64,000 bases of DNA from Lachnospiraceae bacterium (GTDB lineage Bacteria; Bacillota; Clostridia; Lachnospirales; Lachnospiraceae): assembly GCA_017412055.1 (NCBI GenBank), contig JAFQOW010000012.1, forward strand, positions 62,001 through 126,000, in the 5' to 3' direction. Positions 23,682-33,444 of this stretch are shown piece by piece (positions within the stretch are counted from its first letter, which is position 1; the number at the start of each line of letters is the position of its first letter). The position numbers were made by a program, and so were the translations under genes. Under the pieces are notes generated by a model. It was not told the origin of the DNA, did not search any database, and saw nothing but the letters and a program-made list of their open reading frames with translations.

Positions 23682-24776
23682 ATGAAAAAAGAAAAGATTA
23701 TATTAACTGGCGACAGACCTACAGGTAAGCTTCATGTAGGACATTATGTTGGTTCATTGAAAAGAAGAGTAGAGTTACAGAATTCAGGAGAATTTGATAA
23801 GATTTTTATTATGATTGCAGATGCTCAGGCATTGACTGATAACGCTGATAATCCAGAAAAGGTTCGTCAGAATATTATCGAGGTAGCACTTGATTATCTT
23901 TCATGTGGACTTGATCCAGCTAAGTCTGATTTGTTTATTCAGTCTCAGATACCAGAGTTATGTGAATTATCATTTTATTACATGAATCTTGTTACAGTAT
24001 CAAGACTTCAGAGAAATCCTACTGTTAAGTCAGAGATTCAGATGCGTAATTTTGAGACAAGCATTCCTGTTGGATTTTTTACATATCCTATAAGCCAGGC
24101 TGCAGATATTACAGCATTTAAGGCTACAACTGTCCCTGTTGGAGAAGACCAGTTACCTATGCTTGAACAGACTAAAGAAATCGTTAGAAAGTTTAATTCT
24201 GTATATGGTGACACTCTTATTGAGCCAGAAATTTTACTTCCTGATAATAAGGCATGCTTAAGACTTCCTGGTACAGACGGCAAGGCAAAAATGAGTAAGT
24301 CTCTTAATAACTGTATTTATCTTTCGGATACAGAAAAGGATGTAAAGACTAAGATTATGGGTATGTATACAGACCCAAATCACATTAGAATAGAAGATCC
24401 AGGCCAGGTGGAAGGTAATACTGTATTTTATTATCTTGATGCATTTTCTAAACCAGAGCATTTTGCAGAGTATCTACCAGAGTATAACAATCTCACAGAG
24501 CTTAAGGAGCATTATACAAGAGGTGGTCTTGGTGATGTTAAGGTTAAAAAGTTCCTTAATAGTGTAATGCAGGAAGAGCTTGGACCTATAAGAGCTAGAA
24601 GAGCAGAATTTGAAAAGGATATTCCGGAAATTTACAATATACTTAAAAAGGGAAGTGATGTGGCAAGAGAAAAAGCGGCCGCTACACTTTCAGAGGTTAA
24701 GAGTGCTATGAAGATTAATTATTTTGAAGATGTTGAGCTTATCAAGGCTCAGTCTGAGAAATATGGAAATAACTAA
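23682..24776 (+). CDS. trpS: Tryptophanyl-tRNA synthetase
   Basis: 364 residues from ATG 23682 after GAGGAAA. The class I motif is in [17 protein letters not shown] (HIGH equivalent GHYVG) and KMSKS is present in [11 protein letters not shown]. It charges tRNA-Trp with tryptophan. The length is slightly above the Bacillus type because of an insert near the C-terminus. No T-box leader is visible in the 70 bases upstream. Confidence 0.95.
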   Translation: MKKEKIILTGDRPTGKLHVGHYVGSLKRRVELQNSGEFDKIFIMIADAQALTDNADNPEKVRQNIIEVALDYLSCGLDPAKSDLFIQSQIPELCELSFYYMNLVTVSRLQRNPTVKSEIQMRNFETSIPVGFFTYPISQAADITAFKATTVPVGEDQLPMLEQTKEIVRKFNSVYGDTLIEPEILLPDNKACLRLPGTDGKAKMSKSLNNCIYLSDTEKDVKTKIMGMYTDPNHIRIEDPGQVEGNTVFYYLDAFSKPEHFAEYLPEYNNLTELKEHYTRGGLGDVKVKKFLNSVMQEELGPIRARRAEFEKDIPEIYNILKKGSDVAREKAAATLSEVKSAMKINYFEDVELIKAQSEKYGNN

Positions 24777-24930
24777 ATATTAGATATTATATAAAACTTT
24801 ACATTTTGTTTACATTATCATCATAAAAAACAATCATAAACATATTACTATATTTTTCGAGATAGTTCTTAAAAAAATATAAGAATTAATAAATTTTTAA
24901 TCGATTTGATGAGAATTTAAGGAGGAAAGT

Positions 24931-25722
24931 ATGGAAGGAAAGTTAAGTGTAGTGGTTGCAGATGATAATGAGAGAATTGTAAGCTTGTTGTCGGATTTGT
25001 TGAAAACAGATGAGGAAATTGATATTGTCGGAACAGCGGCTAACGGACAGGAAGCTTATGAGATGATTCGTAAAGAAAAACCAGATGTAGTATTACTTGA
25101 TATCATTATGCCTAAGCTTGATGGTTTAAGTGTGATGGAAAAAATTAATAAGGATAATACATTAGATAAGCATCCCGCGTTTGTTGTTATGAGTGCAGTA
25201 GGACAGGAAACAATAACCGAGGATGCTTTTAATTTAGGGGCAAATTATTTTATAATGAAGCCTTTTGACCATGAGTCTTTAATGGGAAGAATGAAACAGC
25301 TTAAAACACCAAGACATATAGTGGTTAATCATGGTATAGCTTCTTCATCGATTACTAAGATGCCTGAGATGACAGAACGTGATTTGGAGGTTGTGGTTAC
25401 AGAATTTATACATGAGGTAGGTGTGCCAGCTCATATTAAGGGGTATCAGTATCTTAGAGATGCCATTATAATGACTGTTAATGATTCGGAAATGCTAGGT
25501 GCCATTACAAAGATTTTATATCCTGAAATAGCTAAAAAGCATAAAACTACATCTTCCAGAGTGGAACGTGCTATAAGACATGCTATTGAAGTGGCATGGA
25601 GCAGAGGAAGACTTGAAACCATTGAAGAAATGTTTGGATATACTATAAATTCTGGAAAAGGAAAGCCAACTAATTCAGAATTCATTGCACTTATTTCTGA
25701 TAAAATAAGATTACAAAGATAG
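24931..25722 (+). CDS. spo0A: Spo0A, master regulator of sporulation
   Basis: 263 residues with AAGGAGG ahead of ATG 24931. An N-terminal receiver has acidic pocket ADDN, phospho-acceptor Asp57 in VVLLDIIMP, and the lysine in FIMKPFD. The C-terminal Spo0A DNA-binding domain is unmistakable: [20 protein letters not shown] and [19 protein letters not shown]. It is usually next to spoIVB in Firmicutes but here lies 14 kb away. Its presence, with spoIIM and spoIVA, marks a spore-forming lineage. No clean Spo0A box was found upstream. Confidence 0.97.
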   Translation: MEGKLSVVVADDNERIVSLLSDLLKTDEEIDIVGTAANGQEAYEMIRKEKPDVVLLDIIMPKLDGLSVMEKINKDNTLDKHPAFVVMSAVGQETITEDAFNLGANYFIMKPFDHESLMGRMKQLKTPRHIVVNHGIASSSITKMPEMTERDLEVVVTEFIHEVGVPAHIKGYQYLRDAIIMTVNDSEMLGAITKILYPEIAKKHKTTSSRVERAIRHAIEVAWSRGRLETIEEMFGYTINSGKGKPTNSEFIALISDKIRLQR

Positions 25723-25847
25723 AAAAGAAAAATATGTAATAAAAAATATAAATTTGATATGAAAAAGTAAAAAAATCGCTTTTATATATTCAGATAATTT
25801 GTTATAATATTAGTAATTTATAGGTTGAATTGTTGAGGAGGATACAA

Positions 25848-27293
25848 ATGCGAAATATATTATTTGTTGCATCAGAATGTGCACCGTTCATCAAGACTGG
25901 TGGTTTGGCAGACGTAGTAGGTTCTTTACCAAAAAGTTTCAATAAGGATGAGTTTGATTGTAGAGTAGTTATGCCTAAATATATGTGCATGAAATGGGAA
26001 TTTGTGCAGAGGCTAGAGTATGTGACACATTTTTATATGAATCTTAATTGGAGAAGTCAGTATGTAGGTATATTTAAGGTTGTTCACGATGGTGTGACAA
26101 TATATATGATTGACAATGAGTACTATTTTGGCGGAGATAAGCCATATGGAGATACAAAGCGTGACATTGAGAAATTCTCGTTCTTCTCTAGAGCAGCTTT
26201 ATCTATTTTGCCAGTTATTGGATTTAGACCTGATGTAATCCATTGTCATGATTGGCAGACAGGTCTTGTGCCAGTGTATCTTAAGGATTGCTTTGCAGAG
26301 GGTGATTTCTATAGAGGCATTAAGTCAGTTATGACTATTCACAATCTTAAATTCCAGGGTATCTGGGATATTAAGACTGTTCGTGATATTGCAGGTTTAT
26401 CTAACTATTATTTTACATCTGATAAGCTTAAGTATTATGATGACGCTAATCTTCTTAAGGGTGGTATCGTGTATGCTGATCATGTTACAACAGTTAGTAA
26501 TACATATGCTGAAGAGATTAAGACACCATTTTATGGCGAAGGTCTCGACGGTCTTATGAGAGCTAGAAGTAACTGCTTATCAGGTATTGTTAACGGTATT
26601 GATTATGATATATACAATCCAGAAACAGATCCTTATATCACTAAGAATTTCAATGTTGATACATTCAGAAAAGAAAAGAAGATAAATAAGAGAAAGCTTC
26701 AGCAGGATTTAGGTCTTGATGTGGATGATAAGAAGTTTATGATTGGTTGTGTTTCAAGACTTACAGATCAGAAGGGCTTTGATCTTATAGCTTATATTAT
26801 GGATGAATTGTGTCAGGATGACATTCAGTTTGTTGTCCTTGGAACAGGTGAAGAAAAATATGAGAATATGTTCCGTCACTTTGACTGGAAGTATCACAAT
26901 AAAGTATCAGCTCAGATATATTACTCAGAAGAGATGTCACGTAGAATATATGCATCCTGTGATGCTTTCCTTATGCCATCACTTTTTGAGCCATGTGGAC
27001 TTTCACAGCTTATGAGCTTAAGATATGGTACACTTCCAATAGTAAGAGAAACAGGTGGTTTAAGAGATACAGTTGAACCATATAATGAATTTGAAAGCAG
27101 AGGAACAGGCTTCTCATTTAGCAATTACAATGCTCATGAGATGTTAGGTACTATTCGTTATGCAAAGGATACCTTCTATAACAAGAAGAGAGAGTGGAAC
27201 AAGATGGTTGATAGAGCTATGATGGCTGACTTCTCATGGAATGTTTCTGCTAGAAAGTACGAGGACATCTATAGATATCTTTTAGGCTATTAA
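25848..27293 (+). CDS. glgA: Glycogen synthase (ADP-glucose type)
   Basis: 481 residues from ATG 25848 after GAGGAGG. It begins ILFVASECAPFIKTGGLADV, the KTGGL loop that binds ADP-glucose, with VIHCHDWQTGL and, in the C-terminal GT-B half, SLFEPCGLSQLMSLRYGT. It is a GT5 family enzyme extending alpha-1,4-glucan. The other glg genes are not in the window. Carbohydrate storage is common in Lachnospiraceae and is often tied to sporulation onset; that link is inference here. Confidence 0.95.
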   Translation: MRNILFVASECAPFIKTGGLADVVGSLPKSFNKDEFDCRVVMPKYMCMKWEFVQRLEYVTHFYMNLNWRSQYVGIFKVVHDGVTIYMIDNEYYFGGDKPYGDTKRDIEKFSFFSRAALSILPVIGFRPDVIHCHDWQTGLVPVYLKDCFAEGDFYRGIKSVMTIHNLKFQGIWDIKTVRDIAGLSNYYFTSDKLKYYDDANLLKGGIVYADHVTTVSNTYAEEIKTPFYGEGLDGLMRARSNCLSGIVNGIDYDIYNPETDPYITKNFNVDTFRKEKKINKRKLQQDLGLDVDDKKFMIGCVSRLTDQKGFDLIAYIMDELCQDDIQFVVLGTGEEKYENMFRHFDWKYHNKVSAQIYYSEEMSRRIYASCDAFLMPSLFEPCGLSQLMSLRYGTLPIVRETGGLRDTVEPYNEFESRGTGFSFSNYNAHEMLGTIRYAKDTFYNKKREWNKMVDRAMMADFSWNVSARKYEDIYRYLLGY

Positions 27294-27306
27294 AGGATAG
27301 GTGGAT

Positions 27307-27666
27307 ATGTTTATAGTATTTATTAATTTTGTGTGTGCAGCTATATTTTCATTGATAGCATACGCTTGTTTTATCAGTCGTAGACCTGTTGGTTTTTGGA
27401 CAGGAGAGAAGATTAGGAAAGAACAAGTGACAGATGTGGGAAAATATAATTCGGCTAATGGAATATTGTGGGCGGCATATTCTTGTTTTTATTGGGTCGC
27501 TTGTGTATGTGGCTTTATAAATACTGGTTTAAGTACAGTTATTACTATACTTGGCTTGACGGTAGGTATCATTGGATTATTAATTGGCAATACAGTGATT
27601 AAAAGAAGATTTTTTCATGAATATAGGGATAAATATATAGCGTCAAAACTTAATGATTATAAGTGA
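27307..27666 (+). CDS. Small membrane protein of unknown function
   Basis: 119 residues with three hydrophobic segments (residues about 3-22, 56-75 and 78-96). A central loop reads RRPVGFWTGEKIRK then VGKYNSANGILWAAYS, a pattern shared with small uncharacterised Firmicutes membrane proteins. The ATG at 27307 is preferred over GTG 27301 on spacing from AAAGG. It starts 13 bases after glgA and is probably cotranscribed with it, ending at the terminator at 27691. Confidence 0.65.
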   Translation: MFIVFINFVCAAIFSLIAYACFISRRPVGFWTGEKIRKEQVTDVGKYNSANGILWAAYSCFYWVACVCGFINTGLSTVITILGLTVGIIGLLIGNTVIKRRFFHEYRDKYIASKLNDYK

Positions 27667-27690
27667 AAAGATATAGTGTATGGGGAAAAA

Positions 27691-27718
27691 CGCAGTTGTA
27701 AAAGCAACTGCGTTTTTT
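27691..27718 (+). terminator. Intrinsic terminator after glgA operon
   Basis: CGCAGTTG (27691-27698) pairs with CAACTGCG (27705-27712), followed by six T. Confidence 0.9.
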
Positions 27719-27850
27719 ATGATATAGGAAAGTTCTCTGAACTTCCTATATCATAAAAAAAGCTCCGCTAAGGATCGCACTGCGGCGGAGAAGAAGATGT
27801 TGCTAAAGCAACCCGCCGCAGGCGGAGAATCTCGCAAGCGAGATTCTTTC
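27719..27850. repeat. Composite hairpin element, copy A
   Basis: First comes a near-perfect inverted repeat (27719-27754) in which ATGATATAGGAAAGTTC pairs with GAACTTCCTATATCAT around a TCT loop, flanked by T and A runs. A nested structure follows: CTCCGC (27763-27768) pairs with GCGGAG (27822-27827), enclosing TGCGGCGG/CCGCCGCA (27781-27788, 27813-27820) and GTTGC/GCAAC (27799-27803, 27808-27812). It ends with hairpin GAATCTCG/CGAGATTC (27827-27846) and TTTCTT. The same layout recurs at 49011-49200. It fills most of the 316-base gap between genes. Confidence 0.75.
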
Positions 27851-27982
27851 TTATATCAATCAATTTATATTGCATAAAATTAGATACAAAGGTATTTATT
27901 GTATGAAATTTGTTGTAAAAAAACATATATTATATTATTATACTAAAGTATTAGCGTAATGATTAACTAGTATGGAGGAAAA

Positions 27983-28591
27983 ATGGGTATGACAAATAAA
28001 AAGAAGTTTAATACAAAAAAGATGGTTGAATTGGCTATTTTTATAGCAATAATTGTTCTTATGGCATTTACACCCCTTGGATATTTGAAGCTTTTTGTTA
28101 TCGATATAACGCTTATCGTTATTCCTGTAGCAGTAGGAGCAATTATACTTGGACCTTCGGCAGGAGCTGTGCTTGGTTTTACATTTGGATTTACAAGCTT
28201 TATTCTCAGTTTTTCAAGTCCCCTTGGTGCAATGATGCTAGATATTAGCCCCGTGTTTAGAGTGATAACCTGTATTGTACCACGTATTCTTTGCGGGTGG
28301 TTAACTGGTGTGGTTTATTCTGTTTTAAAGAAAAAAGAGAAGTTGTCAAAGATTGCAGTACCAGTTGCTAATTTAGCATGTCCTGTATTTAATACTATAT
28401 TTTTTATGAGTGCATTAATGTTGTTTTATTATAATACACCGGCTATTCAGGATATGGCTACTAAGATGAATGTATTTAATCCTATAGCACTTATTTTTGC
28501 AATGGTAGGTGCAAATGCATTGATAGAAGCAGTTGCTTGTTTTATCGTAGGAGTAGCAGTGACTAAGGCGCTTCAAATCGCGCTTAGGTAA
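27983..28591 (+). CDS. ECF transporter substrate-binding S component
   Basis: 202 residues with about six membrane segments. The N-terminal KKMVELAIFIAIIVLMAFTP, followed by GPSAGAVLGFTFGFTSFI, is typical of S components of energy-coupling factor vitamin transporters. They capture a vitamin and use a shared EcfAAT module encoded elsewhere. The ligand cannot be told; a pantothenate-type (PanT-like) S unit is one option. No riboswitch is visible upstream. ATG 27983 follows GGAGG. Confidence 0.85.
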   Translation: MGMTNKKKFNTKKMVELAIFIAIIVLMAFTPLGYLKLFVIDITLIVIPVAVGAIILGPSAGAVLGFTFGFTSFILSFSSPLGAMMLDISPVFRVITCIVPRILCGWLTGVVYSVLKKKEKLSKIAVPVANLACPVFNTIFFMSALMLFYYNTPAIQDMATKMNVFNPIALIFAMVGANALIEAVACFIVGVAVTKALQIALR

Positions 28592-28697
28592 AGTACATAG
28601 TAAATTTGAGAAAAAACAATTGTTAAAATATATCGGTTGTATTGAGTTTTGGTTAGTGCTAAAATAACGTATAAGTAATAATACTTGGAGGTAAAAA

Positions 28698-29543
28698 ATG
28701 AGCGAAACATACTGTGGAAAATCATGTGATGATTGTAGTTATAAAATATCAGATAAATGTCCTGGGTGTATGGAGGGACCTGGTAATCAGACATTTGGAG
28801 CCTGTGATTTAGCTAAATGTTGTAGAGAGAAAGGTCATGAGAAGTGCGATACTTGTAGATTTAACTATGATTGTTATCTATTAAAGGATAAGGAGTATAT
28901 GCCAGTGGAAATGGCAAAAAAAACAATGGTTGAGCTTGATAGAAGAGAAAATTTATCAAAGAATGTTCCATTGCTTGCACTTTGGATTAATGTATTACTT
29001 TGGCTTAATGTACCAAGCTTTATAGGTGGCTTATTTACTACACAGACAGGTGAGAATGTTAATAAACAATTGGCACTTTTTGGAGTTATTATTACGCTGA
29101 CTGTAGAGATAGTTTATGGTGCAGCACTTGTAAAATTAGCAGAGGTTGATAGTAGATATAAATTGGCGGGATTATTATTGTTAGTTAGTACAGGATTATC
29201 GGGATTTGGATTCTTTATGCCAGTGTCTATGGAGATACCAGCAGTTATTATGAGCTTGCTTGCAACTGTTCTTTCAATAGCGGCCTCATATTATGAATTG
29301 TCAAGTCATGGGGCTGTATTAAGAGGTATTGATAATGTTTTATCTGTTAAGTGGCTTAAGCTTTGGAATATGACACTTATTTTGTATGTGTTGTTATTTG
29401 GTGGCTCATTTGTCGCGGCTGCAGTAGCAAGTCTTGGAACACTTTGTGTGTTTGCATCTACGATTATAGCATTTATCGTAGCTGTTCTTAAGATTAAGTA
29501 CACATACGATACAGCAAAGATATTTAAGGAATATAAGCTTTAG
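28698..29543 (+). CDS. Cysteine-rich domain fused to membrane segments
   Basis: 281 residues. The first 65 hold at least 14 cysteines in a regular spacing (CGKSCDDCSYKI, CPGCMEGP, CDLAKCCREKGHEKCDTC), resembling the DUF3795-type cytoplasmic metal-binding module. After a helical linker come about six hydrophobic segments to the C-terminus. The cysteine domain probably binds zinc or an iron-sulfur cluster at the membrane. I do not know its function. ATG 28698 follows GGAGG. It converges on rqcH with a shared terminator. Confidence 0.65.
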   Translation: MSETYCGKSCDDCSYKISDKCPGCMEGPGNQTFGACDLAKCCREKGHEKCDTCRFNYDCYLLKDKEYMPVEMAKKTMVELDRRENLSKNVPLLALWINVLLWLNVPSFIGGLFTTQTGENVNKQLALFGVIITLTVEIVYGAALVKLAEVDSRYKLAGLLLLVSTGLSGFGFFMPVSMEIPAVIMSLLATVLSIAASYYELSSHGAVLRGIDNVLSVKWLKLWNMTLILYVLLFGGSFVAAAVASLGTLCVFASTIIAFIVAVLKIKYTYDTAKIFKEYKL

Positions 29544-29553
29544 AATATGATAC

Positions 29554-29591
29554 AAAAAAGAAGGTGTATTTTATATTCACCTTCTTTTTTT
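29554..29591. terminator. Bidirectional terminator between convergent genes
   Basis: AAAAAAGAAGGTG (29554-29566) pairs with CACCTTCTTTTTT (29578-29590). A-run and T-run on the two sides let it serve both the gene ending at 29543 and rqcH on the minus strand. Confidence 0.85.
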
Positions 29592-29603
29592 GAAAATATA
29601 TAA

Positions 29604-31358
29604 TTATGCCTCTTTGATTTCTTTAATATCGGGAGCAATAGCCATAGAGTAGTTTGTGTGGTAAATTACAAAGCCAGGTTTACTTCCAGCTACTTTTTTA
29701 ATGTGTTTACGCTGAATATAGTCTATTTCTACTTTATCCTGTTCGCGACCTTTAGAGTAGAAGGCAGCAAGTCGTGCAGCTTCTTCAAAAGTACTGTCTG
29801 GCAGTTCATCTCCGTTAGTCTTTACTATTACATGAGAACCAGGGAAGCTTTTAGAATGAAACCACCAATCACCACCGTTAGCTACCTTGAAAGTAAGCTC
29901 CTCATTTTGGATATTATTTTTTCCTACATACATATCATAACCGTCTGAGGAAATATAGTGAAAAGGCTTACTGGTATATTTTGCCTTCTTATCAGATGAT
30001 TTTCTTCTGATATAACCTGATTGGATAAGTTCTTCTTTGAGCTCTTTTAAATCATCTTCTGTAACAGCTATATCTAGGGCGTTCATAATAGATTCTAGGT
30101 GTGAGATTTCTTCTTTGGTTTCTATTATGATGGTTTCTAAGGCTTCAGCGGTACGTTTTAATTTACCGTATTTATCAAAATATTTTTTTGCATTCTCCAT
30201 AGGGGTTAAGTCTTTGTCCAATGGAATAGTTATTTCTTTATTGTCATCATAATAATTCTGTGCAGTTAAAGAAGCAGCATTAGGCTCCAGGCCATAACCA
30301 AAGGCAGTTATTAACTCGCCATATATCTTATATTTATCCTTTTTTTCTGTGTCCTTAAGCTGTTTAGATTGGATTTCATATTTTTTATAGTCCTTCTCAA
30401 GAGTGGTTTGAACTATACGTCTTAAATCATAAGACTTTTGACGTATTCTTGTGACTGCAGATTTTTTACTGTAAAATTGTTCAAGCACCTGACTGATAGA
30501 GTCTATATAAGTAACCTTTGATTTTTCATCGTCATAGAGAGATAGTGTAAATGGTGCAAATTCCTTTGGAATCATATCCTGACCATCTATAGTATATATA
30601 ATATTTGGCTGGAATTTATTTAATTTTACACACTCCATCATATCGCTGAAGGTATTATATATAGCTTCAAGCTCTGTGTTTTCTAATATATTGGCAGGCT
30701 TTTCGGAGTCAATATTGCTTCTATAGCAGATTTCTTCCCCAATTACAGGTGAAATACCAGTAAATGATGTGTAAATAGCTTTAGAGGTTGGAAGACTGCA
30801 ACCACTTATTATAGATAAAAAGTTTTCTTTTGTTATGCTTAGTGGGTCTGCTTTGTTAGTTGTATCAGGAATAAAATATGTTCTTCCTGGTAAAACCTCA
30901 CGAACTGAGCTTATGTTGGCAGAGATGTGCTTGATGGAATCTACAATCTTGCCTTCTAAGTCTGTTACAATTATATTGCTATATTTACCCATAAGCTCAA
31001 CGATAATGAGCTTATAACACAAATCACCCATATCATTGTAGTGTTCTACTTTAATATTTATTATTCTTTCTAAGCCAGGTTGATATATATCTATAATTTT
31101 TGCATTATTTAGGTGCTTTCTAAGTAACATACAAAAATTTGGTGCTGTCAAAGGTGACGTTTTTGAGCCTTCGGTTATATACATAAGTGGTAGAGAAGCA
31201 CCAGCAGATACTAGAAGCTTATACTGGTTCTTTTCCACACGTACTGTTAATTGTAATTCATCGTTTTCTGGCTGAGCTATTTTAAGTAAACGTCCGCCAT
31301 TTAATGTATTTTTTAGTTCATATGCAAGTGCATGTATTGTCAATCCATCTAATGCCAT
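29604..31358 (-). CDS. rqcH: RqcH (NFACT-domain ribosome quality-control factor)
   Basis: 584 residues; the start at 31358 is preceded by GGAG on the minus strand and begins MALDGLTIHALAYELKN, the standard NFACT-N start. The central coiled coil and HhH region follow, then the NFACT-R domain near the end with GGDWWFHSKSFPGSHVIVKT and QRKHIKKVAGSKPGFV. RqcH binds stalled 50S-peptidyl-tRNA complexes and adds C-terminal alanine tails. Older names are FbpA and fibronectin-binding protein. The gene is divergent from potA. Confidence 0.95.
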   Translation of the reverse strand: MALDGLTIHALAYELKNTLNGGRLLKIAQPENDELQLTVRVEKNQYKLLVSAGASLPLMYITEGSKTSPLTAPNFCMLLRKHLNNAKIIDIYQPGLERIINIKVEHYNDMGDLCYKLIIVELMGKYSNIIVTDLEGKIVDSIKHISANISSVREVLPGRTYFIPDTTNKADPLSITKENFLSIISGCSLPTSKAIYTSFTGISPVIGEEICYRSNIDSEKPANILENTELEAIYNTFSDMMECVKLNKFQPNIIYTIDGQDMIPKEFAPFTLSLYDDEKSKVTYIDSISQVLEQFYSKKSAVTRIRQKSYDLRRIVQTTLEKDYKKYEIQSKQLKDTEKKDKYKIYGELITAFGYGLEPNAASLTAQNYYDDNKEITIPLDKDLTPMENAKKYFDKYGKLKRTAEALETIIIETKEEISHLESIMNALDIAVTEDDLKELKEELIQSGYIRRKSSDKKAKYTSKPFHYISSDGYDMYVGKNNIQNEELTFKVANGGDWWFHSKSFPGSHVIVKTNGDELPDSTFEEAARLAAFYSKGREQDKVEIDYIQRKHIKKVAGSKPGFVIYHTNYSMAIAPDIKEIKEA

Positions 31359-31546
31359 AGTTTTCACTCCATTCAATTGATGTGAAAAGCTTATCATAGC
31401 AAGGAAATTGCGTCAATAAATATTTGAAACTAATATGCCCTCATTGGCAAAAAAACGCTTTATATTTTGCAATATATATGATATTATCACTATGATTGTC
31501 TTATTTTTACAATCAATCACTTTGTACGACAGAAAGGAACAGTGAA

Positions 31547-32620
31547 ATGGGAAATAAACTTATTGATTTACAGGGAATATCTAAGTCATATGGCAAGCAT
31601 ATGGTGCTTGATGATTTGAATTTATATATAAGGGAAAATGAATTTTTAACGCTTCTAGGTCCTAGTGGATGTGGAAAGACTACAACACTTCGTATTATTG
31701 GTGGATTTGAAAAACCTGATAAGGGACGTGTTGTATTTGATGGACAGGATATTACAAATTTACCTCCAAATAAGAGACATCTTAATACTGTATTCCAGAA
31801 GTACGCACTTTTTACACATCTGACTATAGCTGAGAATATTGCCTTCGGTCTTAAAATTAAGAATAAGCCAAAGGCATACATAGATGATAAGATTAAATAC
31901 GCGTTAAAGCTTGTAAATCTTGATGGTTTTGAAAATAGAATGGCTGATTCCTTAAGTGGTGGTCAGCAGCAAAGAATAGCTATAGCTAGAGCTATTGTAA
32001 ATGAGCCTAAGGTATTGCTTCTTGATGAGCCTTTGGGAGCTCTTGATTTAAAGCTCCGTCAGGACATGCAGTATGAACTTATCAGACTTAAGAATGAGCT
32101 TGGTATTACATTCGTGTTTGTAACTCATGATCAGGAAGAAGCGCTAACTATGTCAGATACTATTGTAGTTATGAATCAGGGTTATATACAGCAGGTTGGT
32201 ACACCTGAGAAAATTTATAATGAGCCTGAGAATGCGTTTGTGGCAGACTTTATCGGTGATTCTAACATTATTCCGGGAACGATGATTGAGGATGAGCTTG
32301 TTGAATTCTTAAATGCTAAGTTTAAATGTGTAGATAAGGGCTTTGGTAACAACACACCAGTTGACGTAGTTATCCGTCCTGAGGATGTTGAGCTTGTAGC
32401 ACCTGAGAAGGGTATAATACAGGGTACTGTAACACACCTTATTTTTAAAGGTGTTCACTATGAGATGGAAGTAATGGCTAATGGTTTTGAATGGCTTGTT
32501 CAGAGTACCAAGATGTGGCCAGTTGGTACAAAGGTAGGTATAAAGGTTGACCCATTTAATATTCAGATTATGAATAAACCTGAATCTGAAGATGAGGAGG
32601 CTGTAGGAGTAGATGAATAA
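31547..32620 (+). CDS. potA: Spermidine/putrescine ABC transporter ATPase
   Basis: 357 residues from ATG 31547 after AGAAAGGA. It has Walker [10 protein letters not shown], signature [16 protein letters not shown], Walker [13 protein letters not shown], and a C-terminal TOBE region ([11 protein letters not shown]) as in PotA/MalK-type ATPases. The downstream permease genes and the PotD-like domain define it as the polyamine importer. It overlaps potB by eight bases. Confidence 0.95.
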   Translation: MGNKLIDLQGISKSYGKHMVLDDLNLYIRENEFLTLLGPSGCGKTTTLRIIGGFEKPDKGRVVFDGQDITNLPPNKRHLNTVFQKYALFTHLTIAENIAFGLKIKNKPKAYIDDKIKYALKLVNLDGFENRMADSLSGGQQQRIAIARAIVNEPKVLLLDEPLGALDLKLRQDMQYELIRLKNELGITFVFVTHDQEEALTMSDTIVVMNQGYIQQVGTPEKIYNEPENAFVADFIGDSNIIPGTMIEDELVEFLNAKFKCVDKGFGNNTPVDVVIRPEDVELVAPEKGIIQGTVTHLIFKGVHYEMEVMANGFEWLVQSTKMWPVGTKVGIKVDPFNIQIMNKPESEDEEAVGVDE

Positions 32621-33443
32621 GACTGTTAAAAAGAATGCATTATTTGCCAGTCCTTACATTGTATGGATTGCAGCATTTATTATAATACCGCTCTTATTTA
32701 TTGTTTACTATGGTTTTACTGACAGAGCGGGCAATTTTACATTAGAAAATATTAAGGCTATTGCTAGACCAGAGTACTATGAAGCATTAGCTTTATCGTT
32801 GATACTTGCTGTTATAAGTACGATTATATGTTTGTTATTAGCATATCCTTTAGCTTTGATTCTTAGAAATATGAATATGTCAAAGCAAGGCTTTATCGTG
32901 TTTATATTTATCTTGCCAATGTGGATGAATTTCTTACTTAGAACATACGCATGGCAGGCAATTCTTGATATTAATGGTGTTTTGGATGTGTTTCTTGCAA
33001 AATTTGGTATAACTGGATTTAATATTATTAACACACCTGCAGCTATTGTATTAGGTATGGTTTATGACTATTTACCATTTATGGTTTTGCCTATTTACAA
33101 TGTGCTTGTAAAAATAGATGACAATGTTATCAATGCAGCTAGAGATTTAGGAGCTAACTTCTGGCAGACTTTATTTAAGATTATAATTCCTCTTAGTAAA
33201 GCAGGTATTGCCAGCGGTATTATTATGGTATTTGTACCTTCATTGACCACATTTGTTATCTCAGATATTTTAGGTGGTGGAAAGCTTCTTCTTATAGGTA
33301 ATATAGTGGAGAATAAGGTTAAGGCAGATAATCTTAATCTTGCAGCAGGCTTATCCCTTGTACTTATGATTTTTATTGTCATTAATATGGTATTTAGTGG
33401 CAATGATGAATCTGATTCAGTAAAAGTAAAGGGGGGCAAGTAA
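32613..33443 (+). CDS. potB: Spermidine/putrescine ABC permease
   Basis: 276 residues, six membrane segments. It contains the PotB-type start [20 protein letters not shown] and the coupling loop [20 protein letters not shown]. It overlaps the end of potA (ATG 32613, with GGAG ahead) and is followed at once by the potC-potD fusion. It forms the heterodimeric channel with the PotC part of that fusion. Confidence 0.95.
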   Translation: MNKTVKKNALFASPYIVWIAAFIIIPLLFIVYYGFTDRAGNFTLENIKAIARPEYYEALALSLILAVISTIICLLLAYPLALILRNMNMSKQGFIVFIFILPMWMNFLLRTYAWQAILDINGVLDVFLAKFGITGFNIINTPAAIVLGMVYDYLPFMVLPIYNVLVKIDDNVINAARDLGANFWQTLFKIIIPLSKAGIASGIIMVFVPSLTTFVISDILGGGKLLLIGNIVENKVKADNLNLAAGLSLVLMIFIVINMVFSGNDESDSVKVKGGK

Positions 33444-33444
33444 T

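Noticed and set aside
24850-24895. Possible Spo0A box or inverted repeat upstream of spo0A
   Set aside because: TTCGAGA differs from the TTCGNCA box, and the TTCTTA/TAAGAA repeat is AT-rich and unremarkable.
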